Positions 36,379 to 48,606 of a DNA stretch of 64,000 nucleotides are shown one piece after another. The translations under genes were made by a program, and so were the position numbers. Below the pieces are notes generated by a model that was not told the DNA's origin, ran no database searches, and worked only from the letters and a program-made list of their open reading frames with translations. The stretch covers positions 274,281,426 to 274,345,425 of the forward strand of contig CP136063.1 in the NCBI GenBank assembly GCA_032622095.1. The letters run 5' to 3'. This stretch comes from Siphonodentalium dalli (Eukaryota > Mollusca > Scaphopoda > Gadilida > Siphonodentaliidae). Position 1 is the stretch's first letter. Every line of letters begins with the position of its first letter.

Positions 36379-38200
36379 AGTATCAGCTGTGAATTATCAA
36401 TCGATTTCAATGTTCTGGTCACATGATGCCACGGGCGATACATTTGAACTATGAGGGGAAAAATGACATTGGAGATTTTGTTTTTGTGATGCGTACTATA
36501 AAATACGAAAGGAGCCCTCAATTTAATGTCATCATAGTAGTGAACATCCCTACCAAATTTCATTGAGATCCAAGCTACTGTTCAAGTAATGATATGAAAA
36601 GACTTCAGACGTACGTAACACGTCTGACAGACGGCTAGACAGGTGCAAAACAGTATACCCCACTTTTTTTTAATAAAATATGTTTACACATATGAAAATA
36701 ATGCATGAACAGTATGTATCACACAGCTTGAAATAATTATAGCTTCCACATCAGTAATCAAATAATATAATATGTTCTTACTGCGAATTGCCCATTGTCA
36801 ATGTTTGTAACATTTGTCTTGCTTGTAAGCAAAATATAAATTTTATTTTGAGAAGTTTGAATTGGTTTTAGGAAAACGTCCGATATCCTAAAGTTCTTCC
36901 TAGTTTCATAATTTTGGGAATTTGTGCCCCATTGCTTATATATTACAGCATCAAAGAGACAGAGTTTCCAAAGATTGTGAAGTTACAAGTCGAGACATGA
37001 TAAAACTTATATATACTATGGCAAGTGACAATATCATATCAATATTAACACCTAATAACACTACCATACATTGTGACTATTTGCAATAGGTCCCCATTTG
37101 CAGAGGTCCCCTAAAATGGCGAAAAAGAGAGATTTCAAGGGGAACAGTCAATTGAGACTGATTTTAAATGAATAACGACATGATAATAGTGGCTTGTTCT
37201 ATCAATAATATCATATGATGTCACTGGTGCAGACCAATATGATGATAAACATTCGCTATGGGCATACAGTGGCATATATGTCTACCTTACTCGTATTTAA
37301 ATTTCGTGCAGTACTAATTTTTGCACACCCATCGATGTGCAAATTTAAAACTGAGCAGAACCTAGAAGGAATCCTGAGTTTACATCAAACCACATGGCAG
37401 ACAAAATGGCTATGTTGATGTATTACACACATTACTCAATGTTAGACTGAATGGACAAATATAGGTCTGCATGTAGGCCAATAGTTTCATACAAGCAACC
37501 AACATCAACACAATTACCCATATGTGAAGTGACAAAACATGGTAACATTGATGATGTTCAAATACATGTGATTGTTAAGAAGTACACATGATCCAGACTG
37601 ATGGTTCGCGAAAGCACGACCTACAACCATGGAGTGACACCTTCCCTGACCAAATAGCCTGAATTAGTTATGTCAACACAACCTGCAGACAAGTAGCATA
37701 TACACGGTTGTGGTTTTACTTCTTTCTAGTTCATTTCAATGATGTCTATAACTATTTCCATGTCCGAATAATTATTTCGAGCATATAAACACACATCTTC
37801 ACAACAAATTGATGACGCAGTTATGTTTTACACTATGTAAATCTGTCTTGATGGTGTTTAAGACATACATGTATCTTCGGGAATGATTAATCCACTTAAA
37901 CTGTCATCAGATCCAAGATATTTACAAAAAATATTTGTGTCCATTTTAAATTCGCCCATTTAAAACTGAGCAAAAAAATAGTGCTGCACAAATTTAAATA
38001 CAAGTAAGGTATACACAGCAAATGTTTATCAACCTTGGCACATATTTTTGATAGAACAAGCCACTTTTATCGATTATTGTATCATTTTTCGTTTAAAATA
38101 TGTCTCAATTGAGATATGCATACACCCATTCCTCCCTTCAAATCTTTTTTTCTCTCGCCCATTTATGGGACCTACGCAGATGGGGATATACTAATTTGGA
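36379..38200. other. Gene-free tract
   Basis: No gene or clear repeat array is recognised. A small inverted pair lies at 37180-37420 and 37930-38060 (blocks such as CTATCAAtAA, CTCGTATTTAAATTTCGTGCA, TTAAAACTGAGCA), suggesting another decayed fold-back element. Confidence 0.4.
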
Positions 38201-38370
38201 TAACCAAATCAGCTTTTTGTGAAATTCCATTGTTGTTGTACTGGATGATATGGGGACCATTGAATCGTAATATGATCGTACGTGACACGTAATGGAGCAA
38301 CCACCAAGTTGATCATTAAGTTCAACGTTACAATAATTATATGATGTACCATACAGGGTACTGCATGTGT

Positions 38371-38856
38371 TACACCACTCGGAGAAATGTCTGTGTCGTC
38401 ACACAAATACCATGCTAGAACTTGGATTAATATATTCGTAATCGTATATAGTCACCAATAGCCGGGTTACTACCGTAGTAACGGACATTGCCCATCTAGT
38501 GAACTATTCAAACCCAGCATTGAAATCATGGTTATGATCAGTCCAAACATATGAGTAAAGTTCGAACATAAGATAATAATAGCTGAGAACCTGTGCGAAT
38601 TTAACTGTGGTGGGGCCTCAAGCATATCTACCCCTGCACGTCAGAACAGAAAAGTAGCTTGAGGATGGAAGTGAACCATCATCCCACAGTGAAATCAACC
38701 AGGCCTGTTGGGTTTGAATAGTTCACTAGATAGGCAATGTCAGGTACTACGGTAGTAACCCGGCTATTGGTGACTATATACGATTACGAATATATCAATT
38801 CAAGTTCTAACATGGTATTTTAGTGTGATGACACAGACATTTCTCCGAGTGGTGTA
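38371..38856. mobile_element. 486-bp element with long inverted ends
   Basis: Ends start TACACCACTCGGAGAAATGT and pair over roughly 160 bp, including ACTACCGTAGTAAC, CAATAGCCGGGTTA and AGTGAACTATTCAAACCC. The flanks GCATGTGT (38363-38370) and GCAAATGT (38857-38864) may be a decayed 8-bp duplication (6 of 8 match). It encodes no protein. Confidence 0.8.
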
Positions 38857-38879
38857 GCAAATGTAGTACCATGTACAGT

Positions 38880-39400
38880 GTATGTATATATACATATATA
38901 TATATATATCACAGCAGAAGTTTCCTTAGAAAAGGAATGCCTCTAATATTTGTAGTATTTGAGTCGGACATAGATTACCTTAGCTGCAGGCAATCAATGC
39001 AATACGTGTAAACTATGTAGAAAAAGAAATTATTGAATAAAGTGTAGTGAATATGATGCGTCACTTTAATATTTGAGTCGGACATAGCTTACCTTACCTC
39101 AAGGCAATCAATGCAATAAGTGATGTAGAAACAGAAATTATTGAATGAAGTGTAATGAATATGAAGCGTCATTTTAATGCAATATCGATTGGGAGGAAGA
39201 GAAATGTCACTTTAATAGTTAACAATGATATACATATATAATTATAGATTATTCCCATTGAAGACGATCAATGCAATGACCAGTGTAGAAATGGAAAAAA
39301 AATGTTGCCTGAATGAATCGATGTGTGAACATAAAGTCTCACTTTAATGAAATGTTGAGATGATGGAATCAACGATGAATTTGCAATTTCTGTAATGATG
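38880..39400. repeat. TA run and degenerate tandem repeat of about 118 bp
   Basis: A TA-rich microsatellite at 38886-38910 precedes units containing TTTGAGTCGGACATAG, GGCAATCAATGCAATA, TGTAGAAAnAGAAATTATTGA and GTGTAaTGAATATGAaGCGTC. Two units are clear (38953 and 39071) and two more are decayed (to about 39400). Confidence 0.65.
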
Positions 39401-39467
39401 AAATTGGTTCACATACCGGTATACATGTATATGCAGCTGAAAATGTGAATTGACTGAAATGTAATTA

Positions 39468-40720
39468 TGAAAGTGTCAATGACACTGTAGCTCAATGAGG
39501 AAAGGGAATAATTTCATGTGTTACAGTTAATGGAGCGATTAGGAATGTGGAAAGTTGAAAGGCCTAGTTATGCAAAGATTAAAATCCAAGATGGCCGCGA
39601 CAGCCATCGTTTTTTTGCCAAATGACACAAAAAAGACTCCTTCCTATTTACATGTCATTGTTAACATCCTTCACATATTTCATGATGATCCGACAAAAGA
39701 TACGACCTGTAGCCCGTGTCAAAGGATTTAGTCATGTAAAGAGTAAAATACAAGATGGCTGCTGGCGACCAGGTTTCTTGGTTGAATTCAAAATGAACCT
39801 CTTTCCATCTACATGTAATTGTTAACATCCATTACAAATCTCATGATGATTGGACCAAAGATTCGATTTGTAGCCCTTGACAAAGAATTTAGTCATTGCA
39901 AAGAGTATAATCCAAGATGGCTGCTGGCGGCCATGTTTTTGGTCGAACAACCCCCAAATTACTCATTTCCCATCTACATGTCCATTTTAACATCCATGAC
40001 AAATTTAATAATGAACAGACAAAAGATACGACCTGTGGCCCGTGCTAATGGATTGAATTTTGAAATCCAAGATGACCGCTGCCGGCCATGTTTTCTGGCC
40101 AAATGACCCCAAAATGACTCACTCCCATCCACATGTCAACATCAACATTCATGACAAATTTCATAATGATCTGATCAAAGTAAGGACCTGTAGCCTGTGC
40201 TAAAGGATTTAGTCATGCAAAGATGGCTGCTGGTGGCAATGTTTTTTGGTCAAACTACCCCAAAATGACTCGTTCACATCTACATGTCATCTACATGTCA
40301 ATAGCGATGACAAATATCATAATGATATGACCAAATGTACAACCTAGAGCCTGTGCTGAAGGATTTAGTCAAGCAAAGAGTAAAATCCAAGATGTATGTT
40401 GGCCGAATGACCACAAAACAGCTCGTTCCCATCTACATGTCATTGTTAACACCAATGACAAATTTCATGAAGATCCGACCAAAGCTACGACCTGTAGCCC
40501 GCGCCAGAGGATTTAGTCATGCAAAGAGTAAAATCCAAGACGGCTGCTGGCGGCCATGTTTTTTTGGCCGAACGACCCCAAAATGGCTCGTTCCCATCTG
40601 CCTGTCATTATTAACATCCATGACAAATTTCATGATAATCAGACGAACAGTATGACCTGTAGACCACGCGAATCGATTTAATTTTGAAATCCAAGATGGC
40701 TGCCAGCGGCCATGTTTTAT
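39468..40720 (+). mobile_element. Family A tandem-repeat element, copy 3, right end missing
   Basis: The left hairpin is AGTGTCA-A-TGACACT plus GTAGCTCAA. About eight monomers of about 160 bp follow (AAGATGGCTGCTGGCGGCCA and relatives at 39588, 39750, 39912, 40070, 40213, 40536 and 40691). Similarity stops at about 40720 without the usual right hairpin, so the copy is truncated. Confidence 0.8.
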
Positions 40721-41242
40721 ACCAATCATAAATACATGTATCACATTAATTTCAGCATGTTGTTATGTTAGTACTTTGTGTTACATTGTATGTAAGCAAA
40801 CGTCATCTTATGTAAACAAACAGTACATCTACATGTATGTAAAGAGTATGCGATAAGCAAAACACTCAACACCGAGTAGACCCCCACTGCATATACATGT
40901 ATATGAAATTTTGTTAGAAATACCACCGTTATTTCACGCCTTTAGATTAGGCTAATTTGGGGACATTTTGGGGGACAGAGGTGATAGGTTTGAGTGAGGG
41001 GGGGTACCCCCTTGTGACTATTGGGGGTACTTTTTAAAGTAAACCTGAAATGGGGGCTGTTTGGTTGTTCTGAAGCATATGAAAGGTGAAAGAAATGAAC
41101 CAATGGCCCCCATATCATTTCCTGGCAACTTGGGCTTATATCAGCATTCAGCAAGTTATGTTACATGTACCCTTATATTTTCAAGTTTTGTAGGTCACAA
41201 TTTATTGAATATTGGGAATATTGGATCATTTGACATCAGCAA
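40721..41242. other. Gene-free tract
   Basis: No gene recognised; short frames only. It contains several ACATGTA motifs. Confidence 0.4.
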
Positions 41243-42351
41243 TAGTGATGAGCCGATGATCGGAAACGAAAATCGGAATCGGCCGATTGTGGCCCATCGG
41301 ATGACAATCGGTTCTCGGCTTTCAACATCGTCAGTTCCGATTGTCTAAATAATAATCAGGTGCTTGTTTTTCTTCAATAAACTGTGTTAAATATAACGAT
41401 GTTTTGTTGAATAAATGACCAGTAAACATGGGGAAAGTGCAACCTAACACAAATTTGATGATATACACCCAGGTCCTGCATAATACAGGTATATACCCCT
41501 GGAAGTACATGTCACCTGACACACAATTTGGTGTACAACACTACAGCGGAAAGCTAAATGCGCGCCTGTTTGAGACAGTACAATCATTTATCTCATCTAC
41601 GTTTCTCTTAATCTCATAATTATCAGAATTCTCTCGTTATAGTCTCCCTCACCCCAATTCTGCGAGACCACAGCCACTCCAACAGCCACACTTAAACAGT
41701 AACTTCTACAATACAACTGAATTAAAACCATCTCCGATATTTGAATTTATTAGCAATTGAACGCCAGGGGAGAGGAGCTCAGATAAGTTCGGCAACTTGT
41801 GCTCCGATCCTCTGTGCCCACACTCATATCATCATTGTTATATTTAATCTGTGTAATATATATTGTATATAGTGGGTCACAATAAATATGTTCAAATCAA
41901 ATCAACGGTCATGCACTCTTCTGAGTTGTCATCGTGGCGAATGCCAAAACTCACCTGTGTCTGTGATTGTAGCCAGATTTCAGACCCCCTATTGACTTAC
42001 CGGTAGTTGTTTTAGGTGCATGCACATTTTGAGGGGAAATACTGGGTCAACAAGTAGACTTATAGACAGAAATCGATGGTAAATTGAGCATAATTTAACA
42101 TGTGTATTTGTTGTCAGGACACAGGAATTCGTTCACAAATCCACCCATACCTGCCTTTATACTTACCCAAACGTATACTTATGTATACTGGTATATTATG
42201 GATGTTGTTGCTGCCAAATCGAAGTAGTATATAACACATATAGCATATTTTGGTATAATTATTACAATAATCGGAATCGGCCGATTGTGATCTCAAATAA
42301 TCGGCAATCGGCACAAGGCTCTATATAGATTTGACAATCGGCTCATCACTA
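41243..42351. mobile_element. Non-autonomous hAT element, 1.1 kb
   Basis: Terminal inverted repeats start TAGTGATGAGCCGAT on both sides. Flanks are ATCAGCAA (41235-41242) and ATCAACAA (42352-42359), an 8-bp target duplication with one mismatch, as expected for hAT. The subterminal AATCGGAATCGGCCGATTG is present near both ends in opposite orientation. No hAT transposase frame is seen inside. Confidence 0.85.
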
Positions 42352-42359
42352 ATCAACAA

Positions 42360-43467
42360 AGCCATTTTATAGATGTACGGTGCTTGAAAGTTCACCAAGC
42401 AGTTCACCAACACACTGATCATGGGTATTTCCAATTAAAATTTAATTTAATCCAAGTTAAATCGCATAAACAAAGTAATTAATGGCTGAACATCACCAAC
42501 TTCAACTGTGGAATCTGACCCAATGCCTCACATACAGAGAGGCCTAAGCTGAATGAGGTTCCCAGAGGATGAATTTGGTGATGCTAGCCCTCTGGGGACC
42601 TCATTCCGCAAATGTCAGCCACACTAAATTCAGACTTGGGGACCGCCCACCTCTAGTTCTATTGAGAATCATATATTAACCCTTCATTTACTAAATGCTT
42701 ATTGACAAGTAGATGTTGTGGAAAGTGTTCAGATAAAGTCGTTTGTTGAACTTTTCTGAACATTTCCAACCAATTAATAGATATCCTTCTACACATGTAC
42801 ATGTATGTATTATCTGTTAGTCTGTTGTCATAGATCTGCTTGCATTTCCTGAACACTCCTCTGAATGAATAATAGATCATTCAAATAAATTCTTTTTTAC
42901 TTGGTGGGAGAATCCATTTAGTAAAGAAAGGGTTATATCAAATTTTCGCTACGATAAGGCAGCAATGATTCATAGCCCCTACAATTCAGTGGAATCATGA
43001 ACTTATTTACAACATACCGCATTACCGGTATAGCCATTTAATAAGCTAAATCTCCGATTTTGGTGTTGAATGGGTCACCATGAATCACTCTCAACCTAAT
43101 CAATCACCACAGTGTTTTGCTTATCGCTCACTATTTACATGCTGTATATATACAAACGCTCCGCTCACACAAAGTGTTTTGCGGAAAATAACGCATTCTT
43201 AATATGATCATTATTCTACATGTATACTATTAGGATATTATTGAGGAAACTTTCATAATAATGGACATCCATCGTGAGTAAACTAATTCAATTTACGCAA
43301 CATTTATGAATGTATTTACGCTGTTTATTTTATCTTGATAGAAACCGCGCGGCTGGCCAAAAACCAGCGAGCGGGACTATGCGCGCCTACATTTTGTAAA
43401 CATGAAAGTCTGAAAGATATCTGTATGAATTTGAACTGAATACACATGTTACGTGTGACATGTACTA
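42360..43467. other. Gene-free tract with a decayed MITE copy
   Basis: Positions 42520-42650 correspond to 25214-25342 (GAATGAGGTTCCCAGAGG..CCTCTGGGGACCTCATTC). No gene is recognised. Confidence 0.45.
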
Positions 43468-43850
43468 CCCTGCTGGGCAAAATAAGTGTCCACTTAACCA
43501 CGGTGCGCTTAGCATTGCCACTGCGGCCGAAATGCAACTACACAGCGGCTCCACCAGCTAACTACAATTGGGCCGCGGTGTAATTGCCATTCGACCCTGG
43601 TGTAGTTGCCGCTGTGTGCATTCATTAAACTGAAAAAAGACAATATAAACCAGAAATCTAACCACGGTGTACATGCCATTCGGCCCCATTGTAGTTGCTT
43701 TTCGGCCATGGTGTACATGTGTACTTGACGGTCGGCCATGGTGTACTTGCCGCTCGGCCGCGGTGCTCAACTGCAGTTACAAACTCTGAAACCGCCGCCG
43801 AACGCCAAACACACCGCGGTGCCAATGGACACTTGTTTTGTCCAGCAGGG
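43468..43850. mobile_element. 383-bp MITE with 25-bp inverted ends
   Basis: Ends start CCCTGCTGGGCAAAATAAGT and CCCTGCTGGaCAAAAcAAGT on the two strands, with two mismatches over 25 bp. The interior contains the CGGCCnnGGTGTACATG units shared with 3695-4002. Superfamily is undecided because no clear target duplication is visible (flanks GTACTA and CAGTAC). Confidence 0.8.
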
Positions 43851-44902
43851 CAGTACGATTGATCTTTTCAATTTGAAAACAGAAACAATTCTTTTTCAGT
43901 CCTAAATCAAATGATTAAATTAATGATAAGCAAATACCTGTGCAACCTTTGATGATTAGAGAACAAATTCAACAATGCCTCCAAGCTCCTGTCGAAAGTG
44001 AAAGTGCAATAATCATGTCACAAACACAGTTTACACATGATGTCATGAAATTGAATACACTTAACATTGAATTGCCTAGTCTTCGTGTATCTGTGGTACA
44101 CAATAATCCATAAAATCCTCAAAACAACATTCATTGTTGCAAATTACATGAAACACAGATCAATCACACGTTGATTTTTCAATTTCGTGCCATGTGGGCC
44201 TTGACCTTGTAGTGGAGAAATCGGTGTATATAAAGTGTTTGTCTACGCCGACCGACTCTAAATAAAAGTGTAATGTCGCACTTCTTCGTTGTTTCTCAGT
44301 GGATGTGAATGCGATTTGGTATGTGTGTCCGGGTTGGGTCATGGATGATATTGATTATCGCACATGCACATTTGATTTGTTTTTTTAATTTACAAATTTC
44401 GAGTAGAAGATTTGTTTACAATCGAGATGGCTAATCACAAACTGTCAGCTGACTGTGCCACGGTAATATTTTACCGAATGCCATGTTATCATACTAGAAA
44501 GGTTGTGATTAATCCTCGATTAATCTATTATTTGATTGAGTCTCTGAATGACTCAGTGAGGACAATTAAAAAGTGATCATCGGCAATCGTTGTTGTTGTT
44601 GTACTTGTATGTAAATTCCTCCGTCTCGGTTGTCTTCGGAGCACGCTGCTCTCCTAACTCAGAACACCGTTACTGACAGTCGATTGTGTTGAAGTTGAAG
44701 TGAAGAAAACGTAATTCTTCGATCAGTTTCGGCTGGATTCTGCGCAGTAACCTCCCGGAAGTCACGTGTGAAATTTACAAAAAAGCATACACGCTATTTT
44801 CACTCTTGGTATAGAAATATAGAAAAATTATATGACGTCATAATTCACATGCATTTAGGTATAAACACCCACTGGGGTGGTTGCTATTATGTATCTTTAA
44901 TA
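43851..44902. other. Gene-free tract
   Basis: No gene recognised. Composition becomes more even at 44600-44780, but no open frame or family is visible. Confidence 0.4.
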
Positions 44903-46911
44903 ATGAAAGTGTCAATGACACTGTAGCTCAACCTGGAGAGGTGATAATTCATACATTACAGCCAATGGAGATATAAGGAATGCGGAAAGTTGTTATTTTT
45001 AAATAGCGTTTACCAGAGGTCAACCCGAAGCACCTTATGAAGTTTGGGATCAATGAGAAAAAAAATTATGTTGTCAGTCAAGGGCATGACAAGGTATTTA
45101 CGTGCGCTCGCGCAACAGTATGGCGACCAGACAGATTCGTACGTAGCTTGGTGTCACCCTACTCCGTTTCACTCCATGACGTCACCAAAAACGACGTAAA
45201 ACCTCGATCGTGGCGTTCTGACATTTGTACTGTGCCGCGTTTCTGCTATGTTTATTTTATGTGTTGTTTTCGATTATTTGTTTGTCGCCGATATCGCCAT
45301 TTGTCGGGATTCCCTGTTCTATATTTAAAACTGGCATGCTCGTATAGTGAGCCTCGATTTCGATTTTTTCTCCCAGGTCAAAATACGTCAGAGTTATGAC
45401 AAAAATAGATTGACCTACATTTTCTCCATCAGAACTCTACATCAAAAAGTCTATAGGCTCCTTCGGAACCTACATAGACTCCTTCATTTTGGGTATTTTT
45501 ACGTATAATTGGGAAGTTTTATCATTTTTTGGTTCGTGCGAAGATCTCTTTTTATCGTGCAGGAAAAGAGAGACATTCAAAACGCGATTTCGTAATTCGA
45601 CGCAATAGGCTGAATAGCCTAACCTTCAGCCGAGTCCCAGGTCAAATACGACGAATGACGTAACACAAACACAACGCATTTGTTGACACAAACACCGTTT
45701 GAAGAGTTTATTATTACATAAAATGATCGTTATTGATTAATTATTGATTAATTATTGATATTTATTGTTGCATATTGGCTGCTATCAATATTTACACAAA
45801 TGGTATTAATTATTTCTTATAATTGCTCCTTTGGTCAACTTTGACTATCGGAAAATGAAAATGAAAATATGCCGCTGAAAAAAATGTAATCGATATTAAA
45901 GTCTCATCCTTTCGGCAACATTGAATTGGTTTTAATTACTTAAATGATTAATATAGTAAATTGCCTTTTATCTGTGATGAAATGAGAAATGGTAATTGTT
46001 TTTTTTGCTAACATTAAATTAAATTAAATAAATTAATTAAAATACAGTGAAATTATTTTTTTAATTATTGTTTATTACATTTTTGCGCACGTTGGCATCT
46101 CTCTGAGTGCATTCTAGTTAGTGATGCAAAGAGTAAAATCCAAGATGGCTGCCGGCAGTTTTTTGAATATTGTTCAAATTCAAGAGCTGCCATCCAGAAG
46201 TGATTGTGAAATGCCTGTAAATTTTTTGAACATTTCTCCAATAAACGTCCGCTGCAGGGTGTGCCGATGTATTAATTTGTGAAAACCAAGATGGCCGTAT
46301 GTTTGTTTTTAACAAAATTTTGAAAATATTCGATGGCTCCCATCTAGTGACAATGAGGGATGTGGTCTGTAGAGAATTAGTTATGCAAAGAATAAAATCC
46401 AAAATGGCCACTTGTGGCCATGTTTTTCAACTAAATTTATTGACTCTTTATCTAGTGGTTCATATGAATTTTGGTGACGAATGGATTATGGATGTGATCT
46501 CTAGCCTACTGTAGGGCGCCAAAGAATTTAGTCATGCAAAGAGTAAAATCTAAGATGGCTACCAGCAGCTATGTTTTTCATAAAAATTCATTCAATTTTG
46601 ATAGCCACCACCCAGAGGTGACCCTAAACATGGCTGTAAATTTTCAAAACATTTTTCCAATAAATACCGACTAAAAGGTGTGCCGATGAATTCAAATTTG
46701 AAATCTAAGATGGCTGTTTTAAACGAATTTCGGGAAACATTCATGGCTCCCATGTAGAGGTCACTCCAAAGATCCTTATGAAGTTGGTGATGATCGGATG
46801 AGAGCTGTGACCTGTAGGGAAATTGTTGACAGATGGACGGATACACGCTCAGACAAACGCCATCCCATGGCAATTGCTTACATTTCACTTTGGCAAGTTG
46901 AGCTAAAAATT
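44903..46911 (+). mobile_element. Family A element, copy 4, with 1-kb internal non-family segment
   Basis: The left hairpin AGTGTCA-A-TGACACT and GTAGCTCAACC begin the copy. From about 45050 to 46100 the sequence is unlike the monomers and includes a 120-codon frame I do not recognise. Monomers resume at 46120 (AAGAGTAAAATCCAAGATGG) and the right end closes with GACGGATACACG and AAGTTGAGCTAAAAA. The right hairpin is decayed. The middle is probably a secondary insertion. Confidence 0.7.
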
Positions 46912-47950
46912 GCACCTAAACAAAATAGAGCAAAATATTTCCTAACAGACATATGCACAAGACCGACAGAACTAATTTCTATATCTCGCAACAAACTTTG
47001 CAAATCCATTGCATTGAAGTGGGGTATAGGAGAAGGATGAATCATAACTTTGTCTTTTACACAGCCTTAGGTGGTGTCTTCTCTTGAGAAAGTTTTGTTC
47101 TCATTTTTTTCTTTAACTGTGTCTTTGCAACCATTGATCTGTCTTGACCAATGTCACAGTCTTATATAGAAACTGAGAAAAATCTTCATTGGAGCTGGTG
47201 AAGCTGGGGTTGGCTGATTTTCATTTTGTTATTTTAGAAGTTATGCCACACATCCCCTCCTGCCTCTGAAATGGGCCTCAATCCTTACCACGTGAAATGT
47301 CAGAACCTGAAATATAAATTTGCATCATTTTATCACAACTAACAATTAATAGTAATAGTTTACCCCCCCCCCCCCCCCCATCAACTTCAGCTAGTCCAGA
47401 GGATAAACTCAGTTCAGAGAAGAAAAAGTGTCAATATTGCATTCAACCACCTGAGTGTAATCGCTATTTTTGTCATATCAAAAGTTGCTGCCACACAAAA
47501 GACACTTGCACTGTCGATCAGGCATGGATTCGAAGACACCATTGCTATTCTACTTCTAATTATTATTTATGTTTTCTTTTATTTTAAATATTTTTATTAT
47601 CATGACGTCAGCGTGTTTTGTCAAAATATTAAATCAAAGTTGCGTTGAATTTGGCATGATTCAGTGCAATTTGTTGTTTTAGACCAAAAGTTGAACATTT
47701 TCCTACTTTAACTGACTTTTGGTTATCAGTTTGAAAATTTCCAAACATAGGGATTATATCAGTTTGTAAATTTACAACAGCGATAAAGCTTGAGATAGGT
47801 GGAAATTTTCAACCCAAGTGCGATGGGGTGCAAAGGAATTTCATAGACTTGGATATTTGGTATGGTTCAAGGTGTGCAGTTGCACATTCAATGTGGACAT
47901 CTCTGTCAAATCCCATTTTCTAATTTAATTGTGTTTATATTATAGCCCTA
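46912..47950. other. Gene-free tract
   Basis: A C homopolymer of about 18 bases lies near 47363-47380. No gene, RNA or array is recognised. Confidence 0.4.
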
Positions 47951-48223
47951 CTATGCAAATTATGTTCATTCAATATGATTTATTTGCATAAGCACCTACA
48001 AAGGCAGTATGCTAATAAAACAATACATCTCATATATATTTTGAAGACCTCTGTCTGTATGTATGTTTGTTTGTCTGTCTGTCATTAATACAAATCTACG
48101 ATTCTCGACCGATCGGGACGAAACTTGGTACGTGTGTGTAGTTTGACCAGGTGGTGAACGTTGTCGTATTGGCGAGCCCGTGCGGCGCAAATAAATCATA
48201 TTGAATGAACATAATTTGCATAG
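47951..48223. repeat. Perfect 37-bp inverted repeat, arms 199 nt apart
   Basis: 47951-47987 and 48187-48223 are exact reverse complements (CTATGCAAATTATG... and ...CATAATTTGCATAG). The left arm lies outside the Helitron start at 48028 and the right arm lies within its first tandem unit, replacing about 40 bp of that unit. Confidence 0.9.
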
Positions 48224-48606
48224 TGGAGCTATCGACTTGAAATTTGCTATGTGAATGTATCTTGCCCCGGAAACGAATTTTATCGGGTCGCCGAGCCCGT
48301 GCGACGCCAGCTTCGCGCATGCGCAGACGAGATCTCGGAAACGAGTGGAGCTATCGACTTGAAATTTGCTATGTGAATGTATCTTGCCCCGGATACGAAT
48401 TTTATCGGGTCGTCGAGCCCGTGCGACGCCAGCTTCGCGCATGCGCAGACGAGATCTCGGAAACGGGTGGAGCTATCGACTTGAAATTTGGTAGGTGAAT
48501 GTATCTTGCCCCGGATACGAATTTTATCGAGTCGCCGAGCCCGTGCGACGCCAGCTTCGCGCATGCGCAGACCAGATCTCGGAAACTGGTGGAGCTATCG
48601 ACTTAT
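48028..48606 (+). mobile_element. Helitron-like element, 5' part with 120-bp tandem units
   Basis: It starts TCTCATATATATTTTGAAG after an A and continues with GTCTGTATGTATGTTTGTTT, matching the start of the Helitron at 53146. Three to four units of about 120 bp follow (GTGGAGCTATCGACTTGAA, CTTGCCCCGGA, GAGCCCGTGCGACGCCAG, GCATGCGCAGACGAGATCTC). The hairpin plus CTAG terminus is absent, so the 3' end is missing. Minus-strand frames here are repeat translations. Confidence 0.65.

Noticed and set aside
41246-41278. Hammerhead-ribozyme-like words (TGATGAG ... CGAAAA)
   Set aside because: They belong to the hAT terminal and subterminal repeats; the required stems and the CTGATGA/GAAA cores do not assemble.
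45037-45399. 120-codon open frame inside family A copy 4
   Set aside because: No recognisable motif; it lies in the non-family segment of a repeat element and has no upstream promoter or splice context.
47996-48564. Long minus-strand and plus-strand frames with repeated MREAGVARARR-like words
   Set aside because: They are translations of the 120-bp Helitron tandem units in several frames.
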